DNA of 64,000 bases, taken from the NCBI RefSeq assembly GCF_019443505.1, contig NZ_CP080377.1, positions 682,001-746,000 of the forward strand, in the 5' to 3' direction. The notes under the pieces were generated by a model that saw only the letters and a program-made list of their open reading frames with translations, had not been told where the DNA came from and did not search any database. Positions 43,650-51,930 of the stretch are shown one piece after another; the first letter of the stretch is position 1, and each line of letters starts with the position of its first letter. Position numbers and translations under genes: made by a program. This DNA comes from Janthinobacterium sp. PAMC25594 (lineage in GTDB: Bacteria > Pseudomonadota > Gammaproteobacteria > Burkholderiales > Burkholderiaceae_D).

Positions 43650-43830
43650 ATGTATATCTCCAGACGTACCATGCTGAAAATGGCAGGTGCTTATGCATTC
43701 CAGACAACGGTAAATGTTCATGCATCAATGAGTTTACCGGCCGATACATATAGCGACCGTACCGCCATGGACAAATGGATAGCCAAGGCCTTGAAATCGC
43801 CGCAGGCCGCGACGAATAGTATGCACCTAG
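43650..43830 (+). pseudogene. 5' fragment of a DUF1353 gene interrupted by an IS481-family element
   Basis: The frame begins MYISRRTMLKMAGAYAFQTT, a Tat-like or Sec signal peptide with twin Arg, and runs to NSMHL where the insertion element begins. Removing the element and one copy of the direct repeat joins MHL to GRFADPTYFLMKDIGW in frame at 44925, restoring one DUF1353 protein of about 205 residues. AAGGTG lies upstream of the ATG. In its present state the frame runs a few residues into the element and stops at 43869-43871. Confidence 0.75.
43824..43830. repeat. Left target-site duplication of the IS481-family element
   Basis: CACCTAG here is repeated at 44925-44931 at the other end of the element. 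The two innermost bases could instead belong to the element if its right end is the family-typical ACA, giving a 5-base duplication CCTAG. Confidence 0.75.
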
Positions 43831-44822
43831 TTGTCAAGACCGGCCTGGTTATATACGCGTTTAACGAATAATTCCGGCTTTTTCTCCTGCCATTTCTTCA
43901 TCGCCTGAATCGGTGTTGCGTTATCCAAGGCGCGCTGGGGAATGTTGTGGTTGTAGATTTTCAGGTAATTGCGCAGCGTCGATTCCAGTTCGGCCCGGGA
44001 GCCGAAACGAGTCTGGTTGACGACCTCGCTGATACGGCCATTGAAGCGTTCGACCATGCCGTTGGTTTGCGGGTGACGCGGCGGAATCAATCGATGTTCG
44101 ATCACCAATTGCTTGCACAGCACGTCAAAGACATGCTTGCCGCTCGGGATACGGTCGCCGCTGACAGGGTCTTTTTTCTTGCTGGTAAAACGGTCGGTGA
44201 ACTGGCTGCCGTTGTCAGTGAGTAGTTTGACGATGGTGATCGGGCAAGCATTTTTCAGTTTGAGCAGGAAGTCGGTACTGCTGCTGTCGGACTGGTTGGC
44301 ATAGATTTCCATGAAGACCCAGCGTGTGGCGCGGTCAATGGCGACGAACAGGTAACGGCGTTCGGTTTCATCGAGCATCTGCGGTAAGTACTTGATATCC
44401 ATATGTAAAAAGCCCGGCTCGTAGTCCTTGAACGACTTTTTGGTAACCGGTTTGTCGTCTTCGAGTGCGGCCATTTTAAGCAAACTGGAGACACCATGGC
44501 GCCGCAAGCAGCGGCCCAGGGCGCCACGCGAAAGCGCCGGGTTGACGAACTCACGCGCCACCGCCAGCAAGTCGTCGGTGGGCAAAAGCAAGGTGGTGCG
44601 TAGCGCGATGACGACCAGTTCCTGCGCTGGCGTCAGCGTCGTATGCATGGTGTGGGGCCGGTGCGAACGGTCCTCGGCGCTGTCGCGGTTCTGCCATTTA
44701 CGGATCGTCAGGCGGCTCACGTTATAGCGCTCGGCAAGCTCCCGTTGGGGCAGTGTCGAGTTGCGGATTTCTTCCCGGATCAGGTGGGTGGTGCGGGCTC
44801 GGCTGTGAAGGGCTTGGGTCAT
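43827..44822 (-). CDS. IS481-family transposase
   Basis: This 331-residue DDE integrase-type transposase has an N-terminal helix-turn-helix (LPQRELAERYNVSRLTIRKWQNR). The catalytic residues are Asp142 (LHMDIKYL), Asp203 (LLTDNGSQF) and Glu258 (GMVERFNGR), followed by the C-terminal IPQRALDNATPIQAM typical of IS481. The stop codon TAG is formed by bases of the flanking target duplication (43827-43829), so the element itself seems to lack a stop. ATG 44822. It appears intact. Confidence 0.92.
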   Translation of the reverse strand: MTQALHSRARTTHLIREEIRNSTLPQRELAERYNVSRLTIRKWQNRDSAEDRSHRPHTMHTTLTPAQELVVIALRTTLLLPTDDLLAVAREFVNPALSRGALGRCLRRHGVSSLLKMAALEDDKPVTKKSFKDYEPGFLHMDIKYLPQMLDETERRYLFVAIDRATRWVFMEIYANQSDSSSTDFLLKLKNACPITIVKLLTDNGSQFTDRFTSKKKDPVSGDRIPSGKHVFDVLCKQLVIEHRLIPPRHPQTNGMVERFNGRISEVVNQTRFGSRAELESTLRNYLKIYNHNIPQRALDNATPIQAMKKWQEKKPELFVKRVYNQAGLDN

Positions 44823-44924
44823 GGCGCTGGCGGTGAGGTGACAGGAATCAACAGTGTACTCAACAGGCGCCTGGCTTTGAAGTAGGGCAAGCTGCGAATA
44901 GGAATATGATCACCCAATTCTAAA
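43831..44924 (-). mobile_element. IS481-family insertion sequence
   Basis: The element is about 1.09 kb with a single transposase gene on the minus strand, flanked by the direct repeat CACCTAG. Terminal inverted repeats are weak by eye: the left end begins TTGTCAAGACC and the right end, on its complement, TTTAGAATTGG. GC content and codon use match the host chromosome better than the AT-rich genes around it, which suggests that it entered an already foreign island. Confidence 0.85.
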
Positions 44925-44931
44925 CACCTAG
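44925..44931. repeat. Right target-site duplication of the IS481-family element
   Basis: CACCTAG, identical to 43824-43830. Together they mark the insertion boundaries and show that the insertion split one reading frame. Confidence 0.75.
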
Positions 44932-45368
44932 GCCGCTTTGCCGACCCCACCTATTTCTTGATGAAGGACATAGGCTGGACCCCCAATCCAGGCCAAAAGC
45001 AATACCCAAGCGTCAACGCACCCGTCGGATTTGTCACCGATTTTGCCAGCATTCCGCGCGCTTTCTGGTCCTTGCTCCCACCGGATGGCCTGTATACCTA
45101 TCCGGCGATCGTGCATGACTATCTTTACTGGGAGCAACCTGTTTCACGAGAACAAGCAGATATGATTTTCAAATTTGCCATGCAAGACTTCCAGATAGAC
45201 AAATTGAGCATCGCCGCCATCCACGCCGGGGTAAGGCTCGGTGGCGGCAAGGCCTGGAACAGCAATGCCGCGCTGAAAAAAAAGGGCGAACGACGGATTC
45301 TGAAAAACTTTCCTTCCGATCCAACGATGACCTGGGCAAAATGGAAAAACAACCCAATGGCGTTCTAG
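44925..45368 (+). pseudogene. 3' fragment of the interrupted DUF1353 gene
   Basis: After the second CACCTAG the frame reads HLGRFADPTYFLMKDIGWTP. Then follow VGFVTDFASIPRAFWSLLPPDGLYTYPAIVHDYLYW and AMQDFQIDKLSIAAIHAGVRLGG, diagnostic of DUF1353, a phage-associated family often found near lysis or structural genes. An ATG at 44962 could restart translation of a 135-residue protein lacking the signal sequence, but no ribosome-binding site is evident. Confidence 0.75.
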
Positions 45369-45463
45369 TCCAGCGGACCAGACCGGCCAGCGTAACGTGC
45401 GCAGGCGTGGCGATGGTATCATCGTCGCCACATTTGTTGGAATGTAGTAAGTAGATAAAATAG

Positions 45464-45994
45464 ATGAGCACAATGCATATGTCAGACAGTAAACCGAGAG
45501 CAGCACTACTGCGCGGCCTGCGCCTGCTGGCGTGGCCCTTGCTGGCCCTGGTCAGCGCCGCCTGCACCAGCACCACGCGCCATCCTGCCAGCGAACCCAC
45601 GCCAGTCGTCCTGCGCTTTACCTATGACGATGGCAAGCCGATGCGGCATGACGATTACCTGGCCAATGCGCGCCAGCAAACGTATATCAAGCACTGCAGC
45701 AAGATAGGCAGCACCACTGTCTGCGACATCGGCTCGGATGCACTGTTCACGGGCGGCGACGCCCCGCTGGACGCCAACGGCGAAGTGCGCGTCACCCTGC
45801 ACTCGACCGGTCCAATCGGCAACAATCCGACCAGTCTTTGCATCAAGGGCAAAGGCTACGTCTTTGATTCCGGCGACTGGAAACGCGGTCCCTTCAGCCC
45901 CGGCCAGGTAATCGAGATCCGCTACAGGATACGCGAAGTGGACATGGCGTGCCCCTGGTCGTCGGGCACGCCGCCGTGGTGGGACAAAGGCTAG
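45464..45994 (+). CDS. Putative lipoprotein of unknown function
   Basis: This 176-residue protein has a lipoprotein-type signal peptide (LLALVSAAC, Cys near residue 34). A compact beta-rich domain contains LRFTYDDGKPMRHDDYLANARQ and GEVRVTLHSTG, reminiscent of Ig-like/transthyretin modules in secreted proteins, plus several cysteines. Alternative starts are MHMSD and MSD four to six codons later. It is an isolated gene of normal base composition downstream of the AT-rich island. Confidence 0.65.
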   Translation: MSTMHMSDSKPRAALLRGLRLLAWPLLALVSAACTSTTRHPASEPTPVVLRFTYDDGKPMRHDDYLANARQQTYIKHCSKIGSTTVCDIGSDALFTGGDAPLDANGEVRVTLHSTGPIGNNPTSLCIKGKGYVFDSGDWKRGPFSPGQVIEIRYRIREVDMACPWSSGTPPWWDKG

Positions 45995-46014
45995 CCCCTA
46001 CGCTGGGGCTGGAT

Positions 46015-46470
46015 TTACTGCAACTCGAACTCCGCAGGAGTCAAGCCCAGCTCGCGCGCGATCTTGCTGGCCACGCGCTGCTCGTTGGCGTCGAAATTAC
46101 CGTCTGACGAAGCGACCGCGATGATCATGCGAACCAGCAGGCGCGACGCCTCCACATTCGACTTCATCTTGCCCAGCGCCTGATACGCCTTGGCTTCGCC
46201 GATATCCTTGTCGAATTCCAGCTGCCCGACATATTCCTGGAAAGCCTTGATCACGTCCGTGGTGGTAAACACCGACAGCGCATCATTGCTTTCAATAAAT
46301 TTCACCATCTTCTGCTTCTCTTCCGCGCTGACACTGCCGTCGGCCATGGCGATCAGGGCCGAGCCTGCCATCGCGGCGTTCAGAAAATCCTTGTTCTTGT
46401 ACTTCAGGGCTTCCGTTTTCAGTTCGCTGGCTTTGGTCTTCAGTTTGGACAGAAAGGAATCGAAACTCAT
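46015..46470 (-). CDS. TerB-family (tellurite resistance-type) protein
   Basis: This 151-residue helical protein has an N-terminal amphipathic helix (FLSKLKTKASELKTEALKYK). A TerB domain follows with two paired acidic metal-site loops: MADGSVSAEEKQKM near residue 45 and ASSDGNFDANEQRVASKI near 125. TerB proteins bind metal at the membrane and belong to Ter stress systems. GGAGG precedes ATG 46470; earlier in-frame residues are not homologous. It lies about 7 kb from the TerY-P-like operon, which makes a functional link possible but unproven. Confidence 0.88.
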   Translation of the reverse strand: MSFDSFLSKLKTKASELKTEALKYKNKDFLNAAMAGSALIAMADGSVSAEEKQKMVKFIESNDALSVFTTTDVIKAFQEYVGQLEFDKDIGEAKAYQALGKMKSNVEASRLLVRMIIAVASSDGNFDANEQRVASKIARELGLTPAEFELQ

Positions 46471-46576
46471 GGTGTACCTCCGGGTTGGTGTAGGTGCGGC
46501 AGCGCTGCGCTGCCACTCCCACCCAAATGAGGGCACATGCCTGAAATGCAAGCATGGACCTGCCCTGGCACCGGTG

Positions 46577-47986
46577 TTACTCGGCCTCCTTGCCGGGCAG
46601 GCGCTTGCCCCGCAGGTCGAAATTCATCAGCGTGTGCGCCACGCCCGGGGTCTGGGTCGACGAGTACCAGTTCGGCAACGATTTAAAGGTCAGCACCATA
46701 TCGAAGTCGCCCGCGATGCTGCCGGCATCCATCGGCACGTCGCCTTTGCGGTTCTGAAACCATTTCATCCATAACGCCGAACCGGGCGCCGGCGAGAGCG
46801 TGAAATCGACGCCGTTTTGCGGTGCGGGCCGCTGGATGGAGCCGGAGTTGAGTATCGGCAACAGGAACGATGGCATGGAATGGCTGGCCACGTTCCATTG
46901 CGCGGAACTGTGGCAGCTCATGCAGGACGAGCTTTGGGCGTTGCGCGCGTATTTGAGGGTGGGTTTCTTCCCTTCCGGATAGGCGATATTATTCATCGCG
47001 CCATCGTTGGGGCCGGAAAGGCGTCCGCCCCAGCCCAGGGTGGCGCTGCCGTAGGCGGGTGCCTTCGGGTTCATCCAGTTTTCCTGCAGCACCGGCTTGA
47101 GTATGGCGGGATCGCTGGCCTGCGGATCGTTACCCCATTGCGCGCCCAGTACCACCATCTTGTCCCAGATGTCGCCGCCCTTTGCCGCGCGCGCATCGTA
47201 CACCAGAGTGGTAAACACCCAGCCCGTCTTCGGCGCGGACACGCTGTCCTTGACGATGATGTCGAACTGCATCAGATACGTATTGGTCAACGCCGGCGCC
47301 GTGGGTGGCTTGGGGAGCGTTGCATTGACGCTCACATACGCGGGCCAGGACACGGTGCCCTGCATGACCGGCCAGAGCGTCGGCCCCGCCGTGATGAACG
47401 CGGCCTTGATGATCACCGATCCTTCGGCAAATTGCGTCGATTGCGCCGTCAGATTCGGCTCCTGCGCCGTCGCCCCCCACACCTTGTTGAGCGTCACAGC
47501 GGCGGTCTTGTCGTAATACGTCAGCACATAGGTGGTGATCGGGCGTTTCAGGCCGCTGGCCTTGAACAAGTCGGCATCGAGCTCGCCCGAGCCCACATAC
47601 ATGCCGCGCAGGGGCTCACGCATGGTCGAACGTTTTTGCGCCACCGAGGTCGCGCCCATCCACGGTTCGTTGTACCAGCCGCGCTCCCCGGCGTTCCAGT
47701 TCTTGTAGTCGAGCAACATGACGCGCATGTCCGCCCCGATCGATGCCTTCAACGCCTCGGCATAGGCGCCGGCATTCGCCGTCGTGATCTGGCCATTGCT
47801 GATGGCCGCGCGCCATGGCATCGCCGGGATGGCCTGGCCAGCCGGGTAGGCATGGCTCAAGGCAAACACGGGGCCGCTATAGCCGGCGGGCGGAGGCAGC
47901 TGCGAATTGGCGAAGGGATCGATGGCTTGCGCGGCGGCATTGGCACACATGCCAGCGCACAATATCAACATTGCAATTTTTTGCAT
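46577..47986 (-). CDS. Exported protein with one c-type heme motif
   Basis: This 469-residue protein has a signal peptide ending near NAAAQA and a single CxxCH (SSCMSCHSSAQW) near residue 365. The large N-terminal part (TLNKVWGATAQEPNLTAQSTQFAEGSVIIKA) has no named domain I recognise. The C-terminus holds a region with LRGKRLPG. It is probably a periplasmic monoheme cytochrome-like protein, perhaps an electron carrier or sensor. I chose ATG 47986 with GGAG upstream; the 45 residues before it lack homology. It lies 55 bases after the convergent-side 48042 gene on the same strand. Confidence 0.75.
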   Translation of the reverse strand: MQKIAMLILCAGMCANAAAQAIDPFANSQLPPPAGYSGPVFALSHAYPAGQAIPAMPWRAAISNGQITTANAGAYAEALKASIGADMRVMLLDYKNWNAGERGWYNEPWMGATSVAQKRSTMREPLRGMYVGSGELDADLFKASGLKRPITTYVLTYYDKTAAVTLNKVWGATAQEPNLTAQSTQFAEGSVIIKAAFITAGPTLWPVMQGTVSWPAYVSVNATLPKPPTAPALTNTYLMQFDIIVKDSVSAPKTGWVFTTLVYDARAAKGGDIWDKMVVLGAQWGNDPQASDPAILKPVLQENWMNPKAPAYGSATLGWGGRLSGPNDGAMNNIAYPEGKKPTLKYARNAQSSSCMSCHSSAQWNVASHSMPSFLLPILNSGSIQRPAPQNGVDFTLSPAPGSALWMKWFQNRKGDVPMDAGSIAGDFDMVLTFKSLPNWYSSTQTPGVAHTLMNFDLRGKRLPGKEAE

Positions 47987-48041
47987 GACTTTCTCCAGTT
48001 GAGGGACGACGACAAAATCGATAGCCGGGCCACCATGCGCC

Positions 48042-48428
48042 CTAGACAGGCGCGCTGCGCACAAAACCGTTGACCTGCGAGAGAAAGGCCACCGTGGTAA
48101 AGGGCCGCCCCTCGGAGCCAATAAACAAGTGACCGTGCTCGGCGACGAATGCCTGAAATACCGGCCCGTTCACATGCCGCAGGAACGCGGCGTCGTTGCG
48201 ATAGATTTCAAAAAACAGCAGGGACTGGGGACTGCCCGGCGGCAGCGACTGCAGGCGGGAAGGCGCCGCGCGCGGGCGGTGCACGAGATAAGCCAGCGTA
48301 TCGGGTTCCTGCGACAGCACGGCTTGCACCAGCACGGCCAGCGCCTGCTCCACCTGCGCCTCGCAGCCGGGCAAAATGAACCACTCGGAAGTCAGATGCA
48401 GGGCATCATCGGGATATGGCGTCATCAT
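48042..48428 (-). CDS. Antibiotic biosynthesis monooxygenase-like (ABM) protein
   Basis: The protein has 128 residues. ALHLTSEWFILPGCEAQVEQAL, LLFFEIYRNDAAFLRHVNGPVFQAF and VAEHGHLFIG follow the dimeric alpha/beta-barrel plan of ABM-domain proteins. These act as cofactor-free monooxygenases or heme-degrading enzymes; the substrate is unknown. A strong GAGGAG precedes ATG 48428. It is probably co-transcribed with the downstream heme-motif protein, 55 bases away. Confidence 0.75.
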   Translation of the reverse strand: MMTPYPDDALHLTSEWFILPGCEAQVEQALAVLVQAVLSQEPDTLAYLVHRPRAAPSRLQSLPPGSPQSLLFFEIYRNDAAFLRHVNGPVFQAFVAEHGHLFIGSEGRPFTTVAFLSQVNGFVRSAPV

Positions 48429-48821
48429 CAATTCTCCTCATGCAAGCGCTGCTTGCGAAAGTCGGTTAAGAATCTTGCTGCTACCAGCAGTGCCGCCGCC
48501 CTCGCCTTGCGGGCAGGATCAGACGATGCCTATGAAGAATTGTTGAATTTACAAAAGATGCGATGCCTGATTCTGCACCGTTTGATATTGCTAAATATTC
48601 ACCAATATTCACAAATTCAAAATATTTATTTTTGATATTATTTCCTCCATTCAGTCAGGGAATCCAGCACTCACTGAAGAGCGCGGCAAGACGCCGCTGC
48701 GTGTCCATCCACAACCATGGACTGAAAAAGCCGATGACCATCATGCTTATCTTATTTGCAGTTGAAAAATATGTAACTTCATGGCAGCATGGAATGACAT
48801 TTTCTTTACTGCAAGGTTGTG
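48429..48821. other. Gene-free region with an AT-rich centre
   Basis: No supportable gene in about 390 bases. The central part (about 48590-48660) is AT-rich, unlike the chromosome around it. Open frames crossing it lack ribosome-binding sites and resemblance to known proteins. It contains the upstream region of the amj-like gene. Confidence 0.4.
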
Positions 48822-49644
48822 ATGGACAAGCAATTGCTGTTGATTTGCGCACTGACGTTCATCATCCACATCATCGGCACCCTTGCCTACTCCGTGCGCA
48901 TCGCCGGCATCCGCACGCGGCGCATCGCCGTCTCGCTGGCCCTGTTCAGCATTCTGATGCTGCTATCGCGCACGTCGAACTCTTTCCTGGGGCCATTCCT
49001 GGCCAAGCGCGTGGAAACGGGCATCGACCAGCACGTTGCCGCCGGCACGCTATTGCTGGACTTCCGCTGGCTGCTGTTCTCCGCCAGCCTGGCGACGATA
49101 CTGGGCGCCATCCTGATCCCCACCTTCCAGCGCGCCTTCTGCCGCGCCGTCGAGCACTTCCAGGTGCACAGGTCGGTGCCGAAACTGCTGCTGCACGCCG
49201 TCTTCAAGGGCGGCCTGTCCTACCTCAAGACCTCCGCCAGCCTGCCCAGGCCCGCCAACGTCACGGGCCTGCGCCAACAATCGGGCGTCTCCGTCTCCAT
49301 GACGGCCATTAACGTCATCGCCACTGCCCTGTGGACGGTGGGCGCATCGTTGTCCACCTTACACCGCGGCGCTGTACGCGGGCGTGCTCGATCCGAGCGT
49401 GCGCGTGACCTCCAGCACGCTTTCATCGATCATCAACGGCGGCGCCACCATCATGATGGCCGTCTTCATCGACCCGCACATGTCGGGCATGACGGATGAC
49501 GTTATCGAAGGAAAGATCGAAGAATCGCAGTTCCGGCGCGCGGTGGTGTGGCTGGTGGGGAGCAGATTGGCGGGAACGCTGATTGCGCAGTTTTTATTGG
49601 TGCCATCGGCGGTGGTGATTGTGGGGGTGGCGGAGGGACTATAA
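48822..49644 (+). pseudogene. Amj-like lipid II flippase gene with a frameshift
   Basis: The first frame encodes MDKQLLLICALTFIIHIIGTLAYSVR, SRTSNSFLGPFLAKRVE and TGLRQQSGVSVSMTAINVIA, a match to the Amj/YdaH (DUF2837) membrane family that can flip lipid II. At about 49359 the sense moves to the next frame: TAALYAGVLDPSVRVTSSTLSSIINGGATI and FIDPHMSGMTDDVIEGKI. Deleting one T of the TT at 49359-49360 restores one protein of about 273 residues with six to seven membrane segments. It may be a true pseudogene or a sequencing error. Confidence 0.75.
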
Positions 49645-49756
49645 GCCTATGAAATAATTCAAAATATATTTTAAATAAAATGAAGAAAATAGAAGCAAAA
49701 AAACATCTTAATAATCCAACTACCAAATAAAAATATAAATCAAACAAAGGTACGTC

Positions 49757-51829
49757 ATGAAAATTAATATAAAAAATTGCAACAATATAGATGAAGCAAA
49801 TATATCCGTAGAAATTGGAAGGCTAAATATAAAATACGGCGCAAACGGAACAGGAAAAAGCACTATTGCAAAAGCCATTGAATTAACATCAAAAAAACCT
49901 ATCGATCTAAGTTCTTTAACGCAATTCAAATTCAGAAGCCTCCCAGAAGAAGAAAGAAAAATCCCATCAATTGAAGGAATCGAGGCCTTTAAATCAATTT
50001 CAGTCTTCAATGAAGATTATGTTAGCCAATTTGTATTTAAGCAAGATGAAGTTTTAAAAAACAGTTTTGACATATTTATAAAAAATCAAAACTACAAAGA
50101 TAAGATGTTGGAAATACAAAATATAGTTTCCGAAATAAAAGAAACTTACGAAAATGATTCCAACATTGATGATGCAATTAAAGATCTATCCGATTTAGAG
50201 GACAGTTTTGGGAAGTCACAAACAGGATACTCAAAGGCAGGTCGGATCGGCAAAGGCGTTGGCGGCGGCAATAAGATAGAAAATATTCCTGCAGCAGTCG
50301 AACATTACAAGAATTACATAAAGAGTGAGTGCAATGTAAAATGGATAAAATGGCAAATAGAAGGCAATGAATTCTTAGAAATATCCACAGAATGTCCTTA
50401 CTGCGTCGCACCAACAGATAAAAAGAAAGACAGCATTCTTGCAATTAGCAAAGAATATGATGCAAAATCAATTGAACACCTTGTAGCCCTTCAAGGAATT
50501 ATTTCAAGACTCGGAAAATACCTTAGCGAGGAAACCATTCGTCTATTGACCCCAATAATTAATAACAAAGATGGTTTAACAAAAGAAGAAATTGGCTACC
50601 TTACAGGACTGAAAAATCAAGTAACAATCCTAAAGGAAAAATTGAGAGATATAAAATCCATCTCATTCTTCTCTCTAAGGGATTCAGGAAAAGTACAAGA
50701 ACATCTAGAAAATTTAAAAATAAATATAGAGTTGCTTCCATTATTAAATTCGGAAGAGTCGAGAAAAATCATTGCAGAGGTCAATGCCTCATTAAATATT
50801 GTCACTATCAAAGCAGGAAAACTGCAAGGCGAAGTAAATAAGCAAAAGAATGGAATTGAGACAGCAATATTAAAATACAAATCAGAGATAAATTCATTCT
50901 TGCGATATGCTGGGTATAAATATGTTGTTGAAATACAAGCAGAAAATGAAGAATACAAAATGAAACTTCGACACGTTGATTTTTCTGAAAATATTCAAAA
51001 TGGAAATCTTCATTTAAGTTACGGAGAAAGAAACGCATTTTCAATTGTGCTTTTTATGTATGAATGCCTAACGAGAAACCCAGACCTAATCATTCTTGAC
51101 GATCCAATTTCATCGTTTGATAAGAGTAAAAAATTTGCAATTCTAGAAATGCTATTCAGAGGAAAGGATAGCTTTCGAGGAAAAACGACGATCATGCTTA
51201 CCCATGATATTGAACCAATAATTGATATGGTAAAAAGCTTAAGCCACACTTTTCAGCCAAGCCCATTAGCTTGTTTTCTAAAAACAAAAAAAGGCATTAT
51301 CGAAGAATTAATTGTCGAGAAAAAAGATGTGACAAGTTTCGGTCAAATATGTGACGAAAATATGGCACTTTTAGACAGCGATATCATTAAAATAATCTAC
51401 TTAAGGCGACAGCAAGAGATACTCAACGATAAAGGGATTCAGTACCAACTACTATCAAATTTATTGCATAAAAGGCAGGTTCCCATGCTTAAAGAAGATG
51501 GCACAGAAAGGATTATGAGTGAACAAGAAATCGATTGTGCGACAATCAAAATTCGAGAAAAAATTATCTCATTTGACTACGAAAAAATACTTGCTGAAAT
51601 AATAAATAATGACAAAATGACGTTCGCATACAAGAATGCGCGCAACAGTTATGAAAAATTACAAATTTTCAGAATAATAAATAATGAAAATCACGAAAAT
51701 GATGTGGTCAAAAAATACATAAATGAATCATTCCACATAGAGAATGACTACATCATGCAGTTAAATCCACATAAATATGATTTCATTCCAGAGCATATTA
51801 TCTCTGAATGCGACCTGTCATTTAAATAA
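49757..51829 (+). CDS. AAA ATPase with CxxC hook (AAA_13, RloC/PrrC-like superfamily)
   Basis: This 690-residue SMC/ABC-like ATPase has Walker A GANGTGKST (28-36), a central insertion with hook-like ECPYC (212-216) and ABC signature LSYGER (420-425). Walker B is LIILDDP (444-450), with an ISSFD D-loop and H-loop His483. A helical C-terminal 200 residues ends with FHIENDYIMQLNPHKYDFIP. The plan recalls RloC and PrrC, ATPases fused to tRNA anticodon nucleases in phage defence. I cannot confirm nuclease residues. The gene is strikingly AT-rich, with codon use unlike its neighbours, so recent transfer is likely. Confidence 0.8.
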   Translation: MKINIKNCNNIDEANISVEIGRLNIKYGANGTGKSTIAKAIELTSKKPIDLSSLTQFKFRSLPEEERKIPSIEGIEAFKSISVFNEDYVSQFVFKQDEVLKNSFDIFIKNQNYKDKMLEIQNIVSEIKETYENDSNIDDAIKDLSDLEDSFGKSQTGYSKAGRIGKGVGGGNKIENIPAAVEHYKNYIKSECNVKWIKWQIEGNEFLEISTECPYCVAPTDKKKDSILAISKEYDAKSIEHLVALQGIISRLGKYLSEETIRLLTPIINNKDGLTKEEIGYLTGLKNQVTILKEKLRDIKSISFFSLRDSGKVQEHLENLKINIELLPLLNSEESRKIIAEVNASLNIVTIKAGKLQGEVNKQKNGIETAILKYKSEINSFLRYAGYKYVVEIQAENEEYKMKLRHVDFSENIQNGNLHLSYGERNAFSIVLFMYECLTRNPDLIILDDPISSFDKSKKFAILEMLFRGKDSFRGKTTIMLTHDIEPIIDMVKSLSHTFQPSPLACFLKTKKGIIEELIVEKKDVTSFGQICDENMALLDSDIIKIIYLRRQQEILNDKGIQYQLLSNLLHKRQVPMLKEDGTERIMSEQEIDCATIKIREKIISFDYEKILAEIINNDKMTFAYKNARNSYEKLQIFRIINNENHENDVVKKYINESFHIENDYIMQLNPHKYDFIPEHIISECDLSFK

Positions 51830-51843
51830 ATTTCGCCCATAAA

Positions 51844-51871
51844 AAAGCCGCTATCTCCCGACAGCGGCTTT
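51844..51871. terminator. Bidirectional intrinsic terminator
   Basis: AAAGCCGCT pairs with AGCGGCTTT around a ten-base loop, with A-rich and T-rich flanks on either side. It lies between the convergent AAA ATPase and purL genes and suits both. Confidence 0.8.
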
Positions 51872-51930
51872 CTCATTCCTACCCCAGCAGCAGCGCCTTG
51901 AACTCCAGCGCTGCCCTGCAAGTGAACTAA

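Noticed and set aside
46563..46580. TGGCAC-N5-TTAC resembling a sigma-54 promoter
   Set aside because: It lies at the 3' end of the heme-motif gene, points into it from the wrong side and lacks the invariant GC of the -12 element.
48563..49312. 249-codon plus-strand frame starting in the AT-rich region before the amj-like gene
   Set aside because: Its second half is an out-of-frame reading of the amj-like gene. The first half has no ribosome-binding site or resemblance.
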